NCBI GenBank assembly: GCA_963205275.1 | Contig: CAUJIH010000078.1 | Coordinates: 1-43,365, forward strand | Direction: 5' to 3' | Length of the DNA stretch: 43,365 nt | Origin: Verrucomicrobiota bacterium | GTDB taxonomy: Bacteria > Verrucomicrobiota > Verrucomicrobiia > Verrucomicrobiales > DEV007 | Shown: in pieces, positions 35,322-43,365 of the stretch | How the letters are laid out: every line of letters starts with the position of its first letter | How positions within the stretch are numbered: position 1 is the stretch's first letter | Position numbers and translations under genes: made by a program | The notes under the pieces: generated by a model | Databases searched by the model: none | Told to the model about the DNA's origin: nothing | Seen by the model: only the letters and a program-made list of their open reading frames with translations

Positions 35322-37937
35322 ATGCAAAAGGACGGAGAAGAGACTGGACAGAGCTGGTGGCGAGGGCTGCTCTCGTTGCTCGGTCGCTATGCCTGGCTAA
35401 TCCTGTTGATCATCGCTCTGCGGGTGCTGTACCGCGAGTGGGGCGGGTTTCATCTTCGAGACTTGCACAAGGCCCTGAGTGAGATCGGCGGCATCCATAT
35501 AACGTATGCACTGGCATTCACATTATTAAGCCTGATTTTCAACGCATCTCTGGATCTAGTGGCGATGCGATGGCTGGGGCGATCACTGCCGAAGGGCGAG
35601 GTTCTGGGAACTGCATTTCTGGCTGGTTCATTCGCGATGAATGGAGGGGGCACGGTCCTCGGAGGCGGATCAATCCGACTGCGATTCTACGGTCAGTGTG
35701 GCCTGAGCGGTGCAGAAGTCGCACGAATCACAGGTTATCTGATGGTGGTCGGATGGTTGGGGCATTCGGTTTTGGCGGGAACCTTGCTACTGATCTCGCC
35801 TCCGGAGCTACCCTGGCTATCGGCGGCCGCAGGACGTGGGATTGGAGCCGCCTTGCTAGGGATCAGCGTCGTGGCCTTCGCCCTTTCTACCGTGCGGAAA
35901 CCGATCCGCTGGCTGTCCGCTGTGATGCCGCGCTGGAGAATTTTGTCGGTGGCTGTCCTGTTATCGACGATGGATTGGCTCTGTGCAGGACTGGCTCTGA
36001 GGATGCTGATGCCGGAAGGCGTTTCTACGATCCCTCTGCTGGCGGCAACGGCCGTCGGCCAGGCTCTGGGGGCGGCGAGTCACGTTCCGGGAGGGATGGG
36101 CGTAATCGAGCTGTCGATCAGCAAACTCTCGGAAGGCATGATCGCTGCACCAGCCATGGCCGGAGCGCTCCTAACCTACCGCCTCACCTATTACCTGATC
36201 CCATTTCTGATCGCGATTACTCTGGTCGCGATTCGGGAGATTTGGGCAAAGCAGAGTTTGGCCCAAGTTGCCGCGGGGAGTGTCGTGAAAGTCTGGGCGA
36301 CGCTGGCACCCAGAATCGCCAGCATGGGCGCTCTCGTAGGAGGATTCGTGCTAATGCTGTCCGCGTCTACACCGATAGAACAAGGACGGCGCGTGCTTCT
36401 GGAGAGGCTACTCCCCCTGCCTTTCGTCGAGGCGTCTCACTTTCTCTCCAGCATCGCCGGGACACTGATGATTGTGGTCGCTCACGGTCTGCTGCGGCGC
36501 GTAGCGATGGCGTGGTGGATTGCTGTTGCGATGGCAGCAGGCGGAATCGTATTTTCGCTATTAAAAGGGTTCGACTGGGAGGAAGCGATCATTTTGAGCA
36601 TCTTCCTCGCCGCTCTTCTACCGGTCAGACAGCAATTCTATCGCCATGCGGCGCTTTTAAGTCGACGTTTTACTCCTCAATGGTGGGCTCTGATTATCGG
36701 AATGGTTGCGATCATTCTGTGGGTGGGCTTTTATGCCAGCCGTCATGTGGGCTATGATACAGAACTGTGGTGGCGCGCCTCCTTTAGTGATGATACGTCG
36801 AGATTCCTGCGAGCATTGGCGATCAGTCTGATCATCATTTTTTTCATCGCTCTTCTTCAGTGGCTCCGTCCCGCTCCGCCCCGCTCGTCAGGCATGACTC
36901 CGAATCTCGAAATCATAGCGAGTATGGTGGCATCGAGTCCGAATTCATCGTCTGCGCTAGCGCTCCTAGGGGATAAAAAGTTCCTGTTCAACTATGATCA
37001 AAGCGCCTTCATGATGTTCGGCGATCAGGGACGAACTAGGGTGGGGCTAGGTGATCCGGTCGGAAATCCGGAAAAATTCGAGGGTCTGTACTGGCGCTTC
37101 GTGGAACAGGCTCACGACGAGGGAATGCGCCCGGTGCTATATCAGGTGAGAGCACCTCTCGTCCCAGCCTGCGTGGAGATCGGGCTCCATGTATTCAAAC
37201 TGGGCGAGGAGGCTCTGGTGAATCTGACAAAATTTGACCTCAACAAACCGGATTTCAGAAAATTCCGTAGCGCGGCGAAGCGAATCGAACGTGAGGAGTG
37301 GCAATTCGAGATCTGGGAACCTTCACAGGGCTCGGCTCACCTGTCGGAACTTCGTATAATCTCGGATGCTTGGCTACAGACGAGAAATGCTCGCGAGAAG
37401 GGATTTTCCCTAGGTTGGTTTGATGAAGACTATTTAAGCCGCGTTCCTGTCGCGGTGATCCGAGTAGCAGGCAGAGTGACGAGCTTCGCTAATCTCTGGC
37501 CGAGTGACGGGAAAGAAGAGCTATCCATCGATCTGATGCGGCATATTCCAGACGCACCAAACGGCACGATGGATGCGCTGATGATACGACTGATGTTGTG
37601 GGCTCAGGAGAGAGGATATCTCTGGTTCAATCTAGGGATGGCACCACTGTCTGGTCTGGAACTGAATCGTCCTGGCCCTGTGTGGAACCGGATGGGACGA
37701 CTCATCTACGATCACGGGGAGCGATTTTACAATTTCACAGGACTGCGAGCTTGGAAGGAAAAGTTCCATCCTGAATGGCGTCCTCGCTACCTAGCGGTGG
37801 CAAAGATCTGGGATGTTCCCGCCGCTTTACTGGACGTGACACGGCTGATCGGACGAAAGCCCGAGGAGAAAAAGCCCACTGACTCAGGTGTGATCCCAGG
37901 TCCTGACAGATCTGATGCTCCGGAACCAGCGGAATGA
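35322..37937 (+). CDS. mprF: MprF-type phosphatidylglycerol aminoacyltransferase / flippase
   Basis: The 871-residue bifunctional protein moves an amino acid (usually lysine) from aminoacyl-tRNA to phosphatidylglycerol and flips the product to the outer leaflet. The N-terminal flippase/LPG-synthase region (about 20-530) holds roughly 14 membrane helices with FAMNGGGTVLGGGSIRLRFYGQCGLS and ASHVPGGMGVIELSI. The C-terminal DUF2156/GNAT-like transferase domain (about 550-850) has FLFNYDQSAFMMFGDQG, GLGDPVGNPE, SLGWFDEDYL and the late YLWFNLGMAPLSGL. Full length. It is coupled by ATGA overlap to an AcvB/VirJ-like gene, as in the lpiA-acvB pair of Agrobacterium and rhizobia. Which amino acid is transferred cannot be read. 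Confidence 0.93.
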   Translation: MQKDGEETGQSWWRGLLSLLGRYAWLILLIIALRVLYREWGGFHLRDLHKALSEIGGIHITYALAFTLLSLIFNASLDLVAMRWLGRSLPKGEVLGTAFLAGSFAMNGGGTVLGGGSIRLRFYGQCGLSGAEVARITGYLMVVGWLGHSVLAGTLLLISPPELPWLSAAAGRGIGAALLGISVVAFALSTVRKPIRWLSAVMPRWRILSVAVLLSTMDWLCAGLALRMLMPEGVSTIPLLAATAVGQALGAASHVPGGMGVIELSISKLSEGMIAAPAMAGALLTYRLTYYLIPFLIAITLVAIREIWAKQSLAQVAAGSVVKVWATLAPRIASMGALVGGFVLMLSASTPIEQGRRVLLERLLPLPFVEASHFLSSIAGTLMIVVAHGLLRRVAMAWWIAVAMAAGGIVFSLLKGFDWEEAIILSIFLAALLPVRQQFYRHAALLSRRFTPQWWALIIGMVAIILWVGFYASRHVGYDTELWWRASFSDDTSRFLRALAISLIIIFFIALLQWLRPAPPRSSGMTPNLEIIASMVASSPNSSSALALLGDKKFLFNYDQSAFMMFGDQGRTRVGLGDPVGNPEKFEGLYWRFVEQAHDEGMRPVLYQVRAPLVPACVEIGLHVFKLGEEALVNLTKFDLNKPDFRKFRSAAKRIEREEWQFEIWEPSQGSAHLSELRIISDAWLQTRNAREKGFSLGWFDEDYLSRVPVAVIRVAGRVTSFANLWPSDGKEELSIDLMRHIPDAPNGTMDALMIRLMLWAQERGYLWFNLGMAPLSGLELNRPGPVWNRMGRLIYDHGERFYNFTGLRAWKEKFHPEWRPRYLAVAKIWDVPAALLDVTRLIGRKPEEKKPTDSGVIPGPDRSDAPEPAE

Positions 37938-38755
37938 AAATGTGCCTGATTAGCTACTTACGAGGAGGTCTATGGGTAATTCAGATTTTATTGCTGATCC
38001 CTATCGGATGGTTTGCGTGGCATATTCTGACACCACGGCGTTACACGAGTCCTTCGGCCAAGCGAATCCTTCTGCCGCTCTCATCCGGACCATTTGAGAT
38101 TCTCTATTACCGCACCAGTCATCCGAAAGGAACAATGATCATCGCTTCCGGGGATGGAGGCTGGTCAGATCAATGGGAAGAGCCGGTGGCTGAGTACCTG
38201 GCAGCAGCTGGTTATGCTGTAGGAGGATGGGATTGCCGAAAATTCGCCGATCCACGCGGAATTTTTGATCAGAAGACACTGGTGGAAGGCTTCCAAGCCG
38301 CAGCAGATTTAGTTCGTACCCAGGCAGGACTCCCTCCCGATTCGCCCGTTTGGTATGTGGGATGGTCCACGGGCGCAGACTGGTCGCTGACCGCCGCATC
38401 CGCTCCCGAGCGAAGCCCGCATCTTCAGGGTGTTCTGGCTGTGGCACCTGGACGGCGTAGCCGATATGGAATCACTACGGTGGATCTGTTAGGGAAGGTC
38501 CCCAATGGGGAAGGCTCATTTCCGCTCACAGATCTCGCTTCAGGCCTGGCAGGCATCCCTGTCGTCCAGTTCGCAGGGGAGCTAGATCCTCTGGATGACA
38601 CAAGCCTCATCGATAGATTAGGGCCAGACACTCCGCATAAGCTAGTAATCATCCCCGGAGTCTCTCACGATATGGCCCGTGCGAACCCGCGATTTTTGTC
38701 CGAACTCGACATGGGAATTCAATGGATTATCGATCATCCGGCTCCGCAATCTTGA
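37934..38755 (+). CDS. AcvB/VirJ-like alpha/beta hydrolase, probable aminoacyl-PG hydrolase
   Basis: The 273-residue protein is anchored by one N-terminal helix (about 11-32, GGLWVIQILLLIPIGWFAWH). The AcvB/VirJ signature is clear: IIASGDGGWSDQWEEPVAEYL (about 70-90), then GGWDCRKFADPRG, the nucleophile elbow YVGWSTGADW with S145, an acid in AGELDPLDD (about 215) and the histidine in IPGVSHD. In Agrobacterium AcvB removes lysine from lysyl-phosphatidylglycerol in the periplasm and is encoded directly after lpiA/mprF, exactly as here. The match of fold and neighbour makes the same job likely. It is shorter than AcvB and has one domain, nearer to VirJ size. Confidence 0.78.
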   Translation: MKMCLISYLRGGLWVIQILLLIPIGWFAWHILTPRRYTSPSAKRILLPLSSGPFEILYYRTSHPKGTMIIASGDGGWSDQWEEPVAEYLAAAGYAVGGWDCRKFADPRGIFDQKTLVEGFQAAADLVRTQAGLPPDSPVWYVGWSTGADWSLTAASAPERSPHLQGVLAVAPGRRSRYGITTVDLLGKVPNGEGSFPLTDLASGLAGIPVVQFAGELDPLDDTSLIDRLGPDTPHKLVIIPGVSHDMARANPRFLSELDMGIQWIIDHPAPQS

Positions 38756-38794
38756 CCAAGCAGAGTATTCAGCACACTTTCGAAGCTCGAAAAT

Positions 38795-39757
38795 ATGGAG
38801 ATTCTTTCCAAGGCATTTTTACTCGGAGCTGGCCTAGGAACTCGCCTGCGTCCTCTAACGGAGCATTTACCCAAACCGCTCGTACCTCTGTGGAATCGCC
38901 CACTGATCACGTATGCGATGGATCATCTCATCCACGATTTGGGAATAGACGAATTCGCAATCAATACGCATCACTGCCCGGAAGCGTATCAGAGCACTTT
39001 CCCTGAGGCACATTACGCAAATCATCCAATCCTGTTCCGCCACGAACCCATCTTGCTCGACACAGGAGGCGGGATCGACAATCTCCGTGACTGGCTCCCG
39101 AAGGACGCACCGTTTCTGGTGTACAATGCGGACATCCTCACTGATCTCCCCTTGTCTCCTGTTGTCGAAGAACATCAGCGCTGCGGGAATCTCATTACGA
39201 TGGCTTTGCGCTCTACCGGGAGTGAATTGCGAGTCGGATATGATTCGGATAGCGGACGAATCGTCGATCTGAGAGGCGAACTCCGCCCTGACTGGCCTGA
39301 TCGCTGCCAGTTCACTGGGATTTATGTCGTTTCCCCCGCATTTTTAGAGTGGCTCGCGAAAGGAAAGATCGAGTCTGTGGTCTATCCGATCCTGCGAGCC
39401 ATCCGAGCGGGTGAAAAGGTCGGTGGTGTGATCGTTGATTCGGGAGCATGGTACGATCTGGGCACCCGTAGCAGCTATCTCGATTCGCTCACTCTTCTCA
39501 GCGCGGACTTTCCCTCCTATCCGGTGGCCACCGGAGAAACACGGAATCGAATTTCTCCCCTAGCGGAGATTCACCCTGAAGCAAGCCTAGATTTTCTCAG
39601 TTCTGTGGGAGCAGGTGCCGTGATTGAAAGGCGGGCCATTGTCCGAGAATCCGTCATCTGGCCGGATGGAACGGTCGCCGCAGGGGCGAATCTCACTCGC
39701 ACCGTAATCCGAAACGGAAAGATCGGCTCAGGAGAGGCCCAGGACGTAGATTTTTAA
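38795..39757 (+). CDS. Sugar-phosphate nucleotidyltransferase (ManC/MurU-like)
   Basis: A 320-residue enzyme joining a nucleotide to a sugar-1-phosphate. The N-terminal Rossmann-like domain starts with the activating loop LLGAGLGTRLRPLTEHLPKP (about 9-28), has the VYNADI metal site (about 108-113) and FTGIYVVSP. A short C-terminal tail (from about 255) carries hexapeptide left-handed helix turns (AEIHPEASL, GAGAVIERRAIV, GTVAAGANL). The length and layout suit mannose-1-phosphate guanylyltransferase-like proteins or MurU. The exact sugar and nucleotide are not decided. It follows the acvB-like gene by 39 bp and may be in the same transcript. Confidence 0.85.
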   Translation: MEILSKAFLLGAGLGTRLRPLTEHLPKPLVPLWNRPLITYAMDHLIHDLGIDEFAINTHHCPEAYQSTFPEAHYANHPILFRHEPILLDTGGGIDNLRDWLPKDAPFLVYNADILTDLPLSPVVEEHQRCGNLITMALRSTGSELRVGYDSDSGRIVDLRGELRPDWPDRCQFTGIYVVSPAFLEWLAKGKIESVVYPILRAIRAGEKVGGVIVDSGAWYDLGTRSSYLDSLTLLSADFPSYPVATGETRNRISPLAEIHPEASLDFLSSVGAGAVIERRAIVRESVIWPDGTVAAGANLTRTVIRNGKIGSGEAQDVDF

Positions 39758-39774
39758 TGTCCTACACACTCGAA

Positions 39775-40209
39775 TTAGCCTCGCCCGACTACCTTCACCG
39801 CACTTGGGGTGCCCGCAGCATCGGTGACCAGAGACATATCCAGATTCCAATGCGTCGAGATCCTCTTGAGCAATTCTCGCCGGGAGACTGCCTTGCTAGA
39901 GAAATTAAAGGGGGCCGCATTCGTCGGCAAATTGGATGACTGATAGTAAATATCATTCAGCGGCACCTGATCGAAAATCAGTTGAGGCGTCATGTGCTTG
40001 TAATCCACCTCGAAGCGCTCGTCCAGCCACTTCGTCAGGGCAGCATTTCCCGTAGCGAGAAAACCCGTCGCATCCATGTTTTCGGTCGCTGCTCCTGTCG
40101 CCGCAGTCATTCCGGGATCAGTGCCTCCCGGCACCCCTTCGCAAGAAATGAGCAGCAGCGAAAAAGTGACAATGGAAACGACGCAAAGCAGCGAAAGAAT
40201 TTGCTTCAT
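39775..40209 (-). CDS. Small lipoprotein with an STN-like domain
   Basis: From ATG 40209 the 144-residue protein begins with a lipoprotein signal (MKQILSLLCVVSIVTFSLLLISC, lipobox LISC, Cys23). An upstream in-frame extension to 40506 crosses the coaD gene and is rejected. After a Gly/Thr/Ala-rich linker, residues about 85-144 look like the short STN/secretin-N fold (QLIFDQVPLNDIYY, then SRRELLKRISTHWNLDMSLV). This domain is found at the start of secretins and TonB-dependent transducers. On its own lipoprotein it may be a periplasmic adaptor; the function is unknown. It is divergent from coaD. Confidence 0.68.
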   Translation of the reverse strand: MKQILSLLCVVSIVTFSLLLISCEGVPGGTDPGMTAATGAATENMDATGFLATGNAALTKWLDERFEVDYKHMTPQLIFDQVPLNDIYYQSSNLPTNAAPFNFSSKAVSRRELLKRISTHWNLDMSLVTDAAGTPSAVKVVGRG

Positions 40210-40296
40210 GAATTCGATAATAATGGCATCTAATGAATTGTCTTTGAATATTTCTCTGCTTTGCTGCCAAAATGTCAAGGACACAGACATTCTCCT

Positions 40297-40785
40297 ATGA
40301 AGACGGCGATATATCCAGGCAGTTTTGACCCCATCCACAACGGCCATCTCGACGTGATCGGACGAGCCGCTCGAATCTGCGACCGGGTGATCGTAGCTGT
40401 GGCGGTGAATCACGCGAAGACGGGGCTTTTTACGATGGATGAAAGAGTCGCATTGATCTGGGCCGCCGCCGCCCAGATCCCCGGAGTCGAGGTGAAAACC
40501 TTCCACGGTCTGCTAGTCGATTTTTTCAGAGAGGAAAAAGCCAATGCGGTAATTCGGGGCCTGCGAGCCGTTTCTGATTTTGAATACGAATTCCAGATGG
40601 CACTGATGAATCGGAGTCTCGACGATACATTGGAAACGATCTTCCTGATGCCCAGTCAGAAAAACATCTATCTCAGCTCCCACATCGTGAAGGAAGTCGC
40701 AAGCCTCGGGGGCAATATTGATCGCTTTGTTCCGGACATTGTGAGAGAAGCGTTACGGACGAAATTGGCGATGAGAAGCGTGTGA
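40297..40785 (+). CDS. coaD: Phosphopantetheine adenylyltransferase
   Basis: It makes dephospho-CoA from ATP and 4'-phosphopantetheine, the next-to-last step of CoA synthesis. It is 162 residues from ATG 40297, the normal length. Motifs: AIYPGSFDPIHNGHLDVI (about 4-21, with the T/HxGH-type nucleotide site at HNGH), VIRGLRAVSDFEYEFQMALMN (about 87-107) and NIYLSSHIVKEVASLGGNI. The last has His where many CoaDs have Ser/Thr after SS. It stands alone with a short divergent promoter region shared with the STN-like lipoprotein. Confidence 0.96.
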   Translation: MKTAIYPGSFDPIHNGHLDVIGRAARICDRVIVAVAVNHAKTGLFTMDERVALIWAAAAQIPGVEVKTFHGLLVDFFREEKANAVIRGLRAVSDFEYEFQMALMNRSLDDTLETIFLMPSQKNIYLSSHIVKEVASLGGNIDRFVPDIVREALRTKLAMRSV

Positions 40786-40931
40786 GAAGTAGATGATAAA
40801 GTTTTTGATCCGCAGTCAGCTCAATATATCTCCATCCTACATTCAGGCCGAGTGAATCCGTGTCCGATGACCCAAAATGACAAAATCGGACTAGCGCATC
40901 CGCGTATCGGCGTGATCTTAAGGAACCATTC

Positions 40932-41771
40932 ATGTCTGCGCCTCTCTTCTTCGACAGTCACATGCACACACCTCTGTGCAAACATGCGCAGGGGCATCCC
41001 ATCCTCTACATGCAGCACGGGCTGGAGCGCGGCTTGGCAGGAATCATTATGACCTGCCACAGCCCCATGCCGAACGGCTTTTCTAGTCGGGTGAGAATGG
41101 CACCCGAGCAATTTGGTGAGTACGTAGCGCTCGTAAAAGAAGCGACCGACGCTGCACCGGTTGGCTTTGACGTATTACTCGGCATGGAGAGCGACTTCTT
41201 CCCCGGCATGGAGGGCTGGTTACGCAGCCTGCACGCCCGAGCCGAATTTCACTATATTTTGGGGTCGGTTCACTGGCATATCCCAGAATATATCGACGCC
41301 TTCTGGCATGGGGATACCATTCGCTTTCAGGAGCAGTATTTCACCCACCTAGCGGAGTCGGCAGAAAGCGGACTCTTCGACTGTCTGTCTCATCCAGACT
41401 TGGTGAAAAACGCCGCCCCGGCAGACTGGAATTTCGATCGCATCGAACCTACCATCGTTAAAGCGCTTGATCGGATCGCTGAGACGGGAGTTGCGATGGA
41501 ATTAAATACATCGGGCATGAATAAATCGTATGTGGAAATGAATCCAGGACCGAGAATGCTATCCCTGATGGCGGAGCGAGGGATTCCGGTCGTGATCGGA
41601 TCAGACTCGCACTCTCCAGATCGAGTGGGCGACCAGTTCGAGGGAGCTCTGGCCCACCTTTCCGAGGCAGGATATGAAAACGTCAGCGTCTTCCGTGAGC
41701 GAAAGCGATACGATCTGCCCATCATCGACGTTCTAGCCAGTCTGATTCAGCAAGAGCCTGTCGCCATGTGA
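40932..41771 (+). CDS. Histidinol-phosphatase of the PHP family (HisK-like)
   Basis: The 279-residue metal-dependent phosphatase has the PHP metal-binding residues in order: FDSHMHTPLCKHAQGH (about 7-22), TCHSPMP (about 41-47), the glutamate in LLGMESDFFPG, GSVHWH, CLSHPDLVKN and IGSDSHSPDRVG. Family members (HisJ/HisK) remove phosphate from histidinol phosphate in histidine synthesis. No other his genes lie in the window, so the specific role is inferred from the family only. The 146-bp stretch before it (40786-40931) holds no other gene that I can see. Confidence 0.86.
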   Translation: MSAPLFFDSHMHTPLCKHAQGHPILYMQHGLERGLAGIIMTCHSPMPNGFSSRVRMAPEQFGEYVALVKEATDAAPVGFDVLLGMESDFFPGMEGWLRSLHARAEFHYILGSVHWHIPEYIDAFWHGDTIRFQEQYFTHLAESAESGLFDCLSHPDLVKNAAPADWNFDRIEPTIVKALDRIAETGVAMELNTSGMNKSYVEMNPGPRMLSLMAERGIPVVIGSDSHSPDRVGDQFEGALAHLSEAGYENVSVFRERKRYDLPIIDVLASLIQQEPVAM

Positions 41772-41862
41772 AGTCACCGTTGCGTTCTCACTCCCCGCCG
41801 CTCTCATCTTGCGCACCTTCCACTCGTCACGTCGGATGAAGCTACCTCTCTCCGCTGCTTTC

Positions 41863-43365
41863 TTACTCTTCGATTCTGACATGAATGGGTGAGGGCTCCA
41901 TCCGGAGATGAACATCACTCTGAGGGAAAGGCATCTCGATTCCCGCCTCAGAGAATCGTCGAAGAATCAGGGAATTGATCCGATTGGTCATTTCCGCCCG
42001 ATATTCTGGCCCTGAGACGAAACAGTGCAACCTCAGCTCCAGATTACTTTCGGCAAAACGATAGAATACAGCACCTGGAGCTGGGTCTGTGAGGATTTCC
42101 GGCTGTGAACAGGCGATCTCTAGAAGAATTTCTCGTGCTTTGGCCACATCAGAGTCATACGCGATCCCGATAGTGAACACCAGTCGGGAATCGCGATTGG
42201 ATAGCGTCCAGTTCAGAATCGTCCCGGTAATAAATTCTTTGTTCGGAACGATGAATTCTTTCTTATCTGAGTTTGTAATGGTCGTGGCACGGATTCGGAT
42301 TTTCGTCACCACGCCGTCCACTCCATCGACGGTCACGAGATCGCCTAATCGAATGGGGCGCTCGAAGAGCAGGATCAAACCACTGACGAAATTGGCCACG
42401 ACTTCCTGTAGTCCGAAGCCAAGTCCGACACTGAGAGCCGCCGCGATCCAACTGAATTGTGACCAGTCTAGTCCCAGCATCCGAAACGTGATCACCGTAG
42501 CGACCGCTACCACAGCATACTGAGCGAGAGTCACCACGGCATTTCTCACCCCCGCATCTAGATCAAGGGCGCGAAGAAAGCCTAACTCCATGAGACCTGG
42601 AAGATTCTGAAAAATCACCGTAGTCACCGTCCCGAGGATCATCAGCCGAATCAGAGTAATGAGAGTGATCCCTGCGAACAGTTCTCGCCGATCTAGATAT
42701 TTTAGAGTCGGCAGAACCTCCGACCAGGCGAGCCAGCATCCGAATAAGACAAGGAGAATCACCAGCGCCCGAATCAGATTGCCCGTCTGCTCGCTCACTA
42801 GGGTCCAGTCCACCGCCACATCCTCTTCCGTAGGAATGAAAGACTCGTCCGCAGCACTCGGCCCACCCTCTTCTTTCCCGCTCTCAGCCTCCTCTTGCGC
42901 CGCTCGCCGCGTCTCTCTCTGTGCCAAGGCATCAGCGAGCGCCATGCGGCGTGCTTTCAGAGCAGCCCAACGGGTCAGCAGAGAATCGACGAGAACTCCA
43001 CCCAAAATCACGATGAGCGTTTTCTGCAGGAGATAGGACAGCATGACCGCCGTCAAAAAATGTCCCAGAGCCGCCAGCACAGCGAATCCCGCAGGAAACA
43101 CGAGCAGGGCCGCCATCCAGAGCCAGCGCAGTTGCTGAATCAAACTGTGAGTCTTCTCACTACGAATTTTTCTCCCATTACTCTTCGTGCCAGAGCTAGA
43201 AGATTCTCGAAAGAAGCGTCGTAGCACCCAAATCAAGGAAATCATCGCAGCGATAAAAACCAGCCGTCCAGGTCCCTGAAATGCAGCGAGATCTCCCTCG
43301 CTGAACCACCAGATGGCAAGAACGGCGAGGGCAGGGAAATAGACGACTAACAGAGAGACGAGAGC
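41863..43365 (-). CDS. MscS-family mechanosensitive channel (MscK/MscM-like), N-terminus beyond the window
   Basis: The frame stays open to the right edge, with further membrane segments there (SLLVVYFPALAVLAIWW and GRLVFIAAMISLIW), so the start lies outside. Visible: several N-terminal helices, a charged cytoplasmic loop rich in Glu/Lys/Arg (about residues 145-185 of this part), and a C-terminal MscS core. The core comprises the pore helix FSWIAAALSVGLGFGLQEVVANFVSGLILLFERPI, the beta domain (GDLVTVDGVDGVVTKIRIRATTI and the FIVPNKEFITGTILNW loop) and a C-terminal alpha/beta domain. Such channels open under membrane tension to release solutes. It is the large multi-helix type, not minimal MscS. 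Confidence 0.9.
   Translation of the reverse strand, partial: ALVSLLVVYFPALAVLAIWWFSEGDLAAFQGPGRLVFIAAMISLIWVLRRFFRESSSSGTKSNGRKIRSEKTHSLIQQLRWLWMAALLVFPAGFAVLAALGHFLTAVMLSYLLQKTLIVILGGVLVDSLLTRWAALKARRMALADALAQRETRRAAQEEAESGKEEGGPSAADESFIPTEEDVAVDWTLVSEQTGNLIRALVILLVLFGCWLAWSEVLPTLKYLDRRELFAGITLITLIRLMILGTVTTVIFQNLPGLMELGFLRALDLDAGVRNAVVTLAQYAVVAVATVITFRMLGLDWSQFSWIAAALSVGLGFGLQEVVANFVSGLILLFERPIRLGDLVTVDGVDGVVTKIRIRATTITNSDKKEFIVPNKEFITGTILNWTLSNRDSRLVFTIGIAYDSDVAKAREILLEIACSQPEILTDPAPGAVFYRFAESNLELRLHCFVSGPEYRAEMTNRINSLILRRFSEAGIEMPFPQSDVHLRMEPSPIHVRIEE

Noticed and set aside
35570..36757. 395-residue plus-strand frame inside mprF
   Set aside because: Despite its length it is Arg/Gly/Ser/Asp-rich with no membrane or domain pattern, while the overlapping mprF frame is complete.

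Overview
The window is about 43.4 kb of dense, moderate-GC DNA from a Gram-negative-type bacterium, as shown by a TonB system, lipoprotein signals, an MscS-type channel and MprF. I infer Verrucomicrobiota, or a close PVC relative. The main reasons are a very large exported ThuA / F5-8 type C / CxxCH protein of a kind common in Verrucomicrobiota and Planctomycetota, a DUF3450-TtpC-type Ton operon, a GroEL N-terminus that looks verrucomicrobial, and many exported single-copy enzymes. This is a judgement from protein character, not from a search. Most of the window is ordinary chromosome. There is no prophage, integrative element or CRISPR array. Mobile DNA is limited to an IS3-family transposase end at the left edge and a decayed IS1-family transposase beside a tRNA-Leu.

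Layout: (1) 1-245, tail of an IS3-family element. (2) 279-5486, a six-gene translationally coupled Ton energy-transduction operon (DUF3450, TtpC-like, ExbB, ExbD, TonB, TPR). (3) 5569-7696, dusB, a small membrane protein on the other strand, an AT-rich spacer and an exported amidase. (4) 7752-11185 (minus), two beta-ketoacyl-ACP synthases and a double-hotdog dehydratase-like protein in one operon. (5) 11302-14107, exported MsrB, a sugar isomerase/epimerase and a Tat-exported metallophosphoesterase. (6) 14283-14781, IS1 remnant and tRNA-Leu(CAA). (7) 14864-23828, DUF3108 protein, PQQ-repeat lipoprotein, HemN/HemW-like radical SAM protein with a chorismate-lyase-like partner, the giant ThuA protein and a phospholipase D-like lipoprotein. 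(8) 24025-28310 (minus), the chaperone cluster dnaK-groES-groEL with its control region. (9) 28324-32688, small membrane protein, HAD phosphatase, and a minus-strand group of alpha/beta hydrolase, thioesterase, membrane protein and PaaK-like CoA ligase. (10) 32777-39757, K+ channel, exported tyrosine-phosphatase-like protein, MprF, AcvB/VirJ-like hydrolase and a sugar nucleotidyltransferase. (11) 39775-43365, STN-like lipoprotein, coaD, a PHP phosphatase and a mechanosensitive channel running off the right edge.

The most notable signal is regulatory. A sequence upstream of dnaK (28139-28155, minus strand) matches the full sigma-54 (RpoN) -24/-12 consensus. About 120-155 bp further upstream are two abutting 19-bp near-palindromes, placed as enhancer sites for a sigma-54 activator would be. 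No CIRCE element is seen. The reading is that the main DnaK/GroESL chaperones here are driven by sigma-54 and an enhancer-binding protein rather than by HrcA or a sigma-32-type factor.

A second theme is envelope lipid modification: an exported HCx5R phosphatase, MprF (aminoacyl-phosphatidylglycerol synthase/flippase) and an AcvB/VirJ-like hydrolase lie in one likely operon. AcvB of Agrobacterium hydrolyses lysyl-phosphatidylglycerol, so this operon may both make and remove the modified lipid. A third is the unassigned KS-KS-double-hotdog operon, which lacks a carrier protein and ketoreductase nearby.
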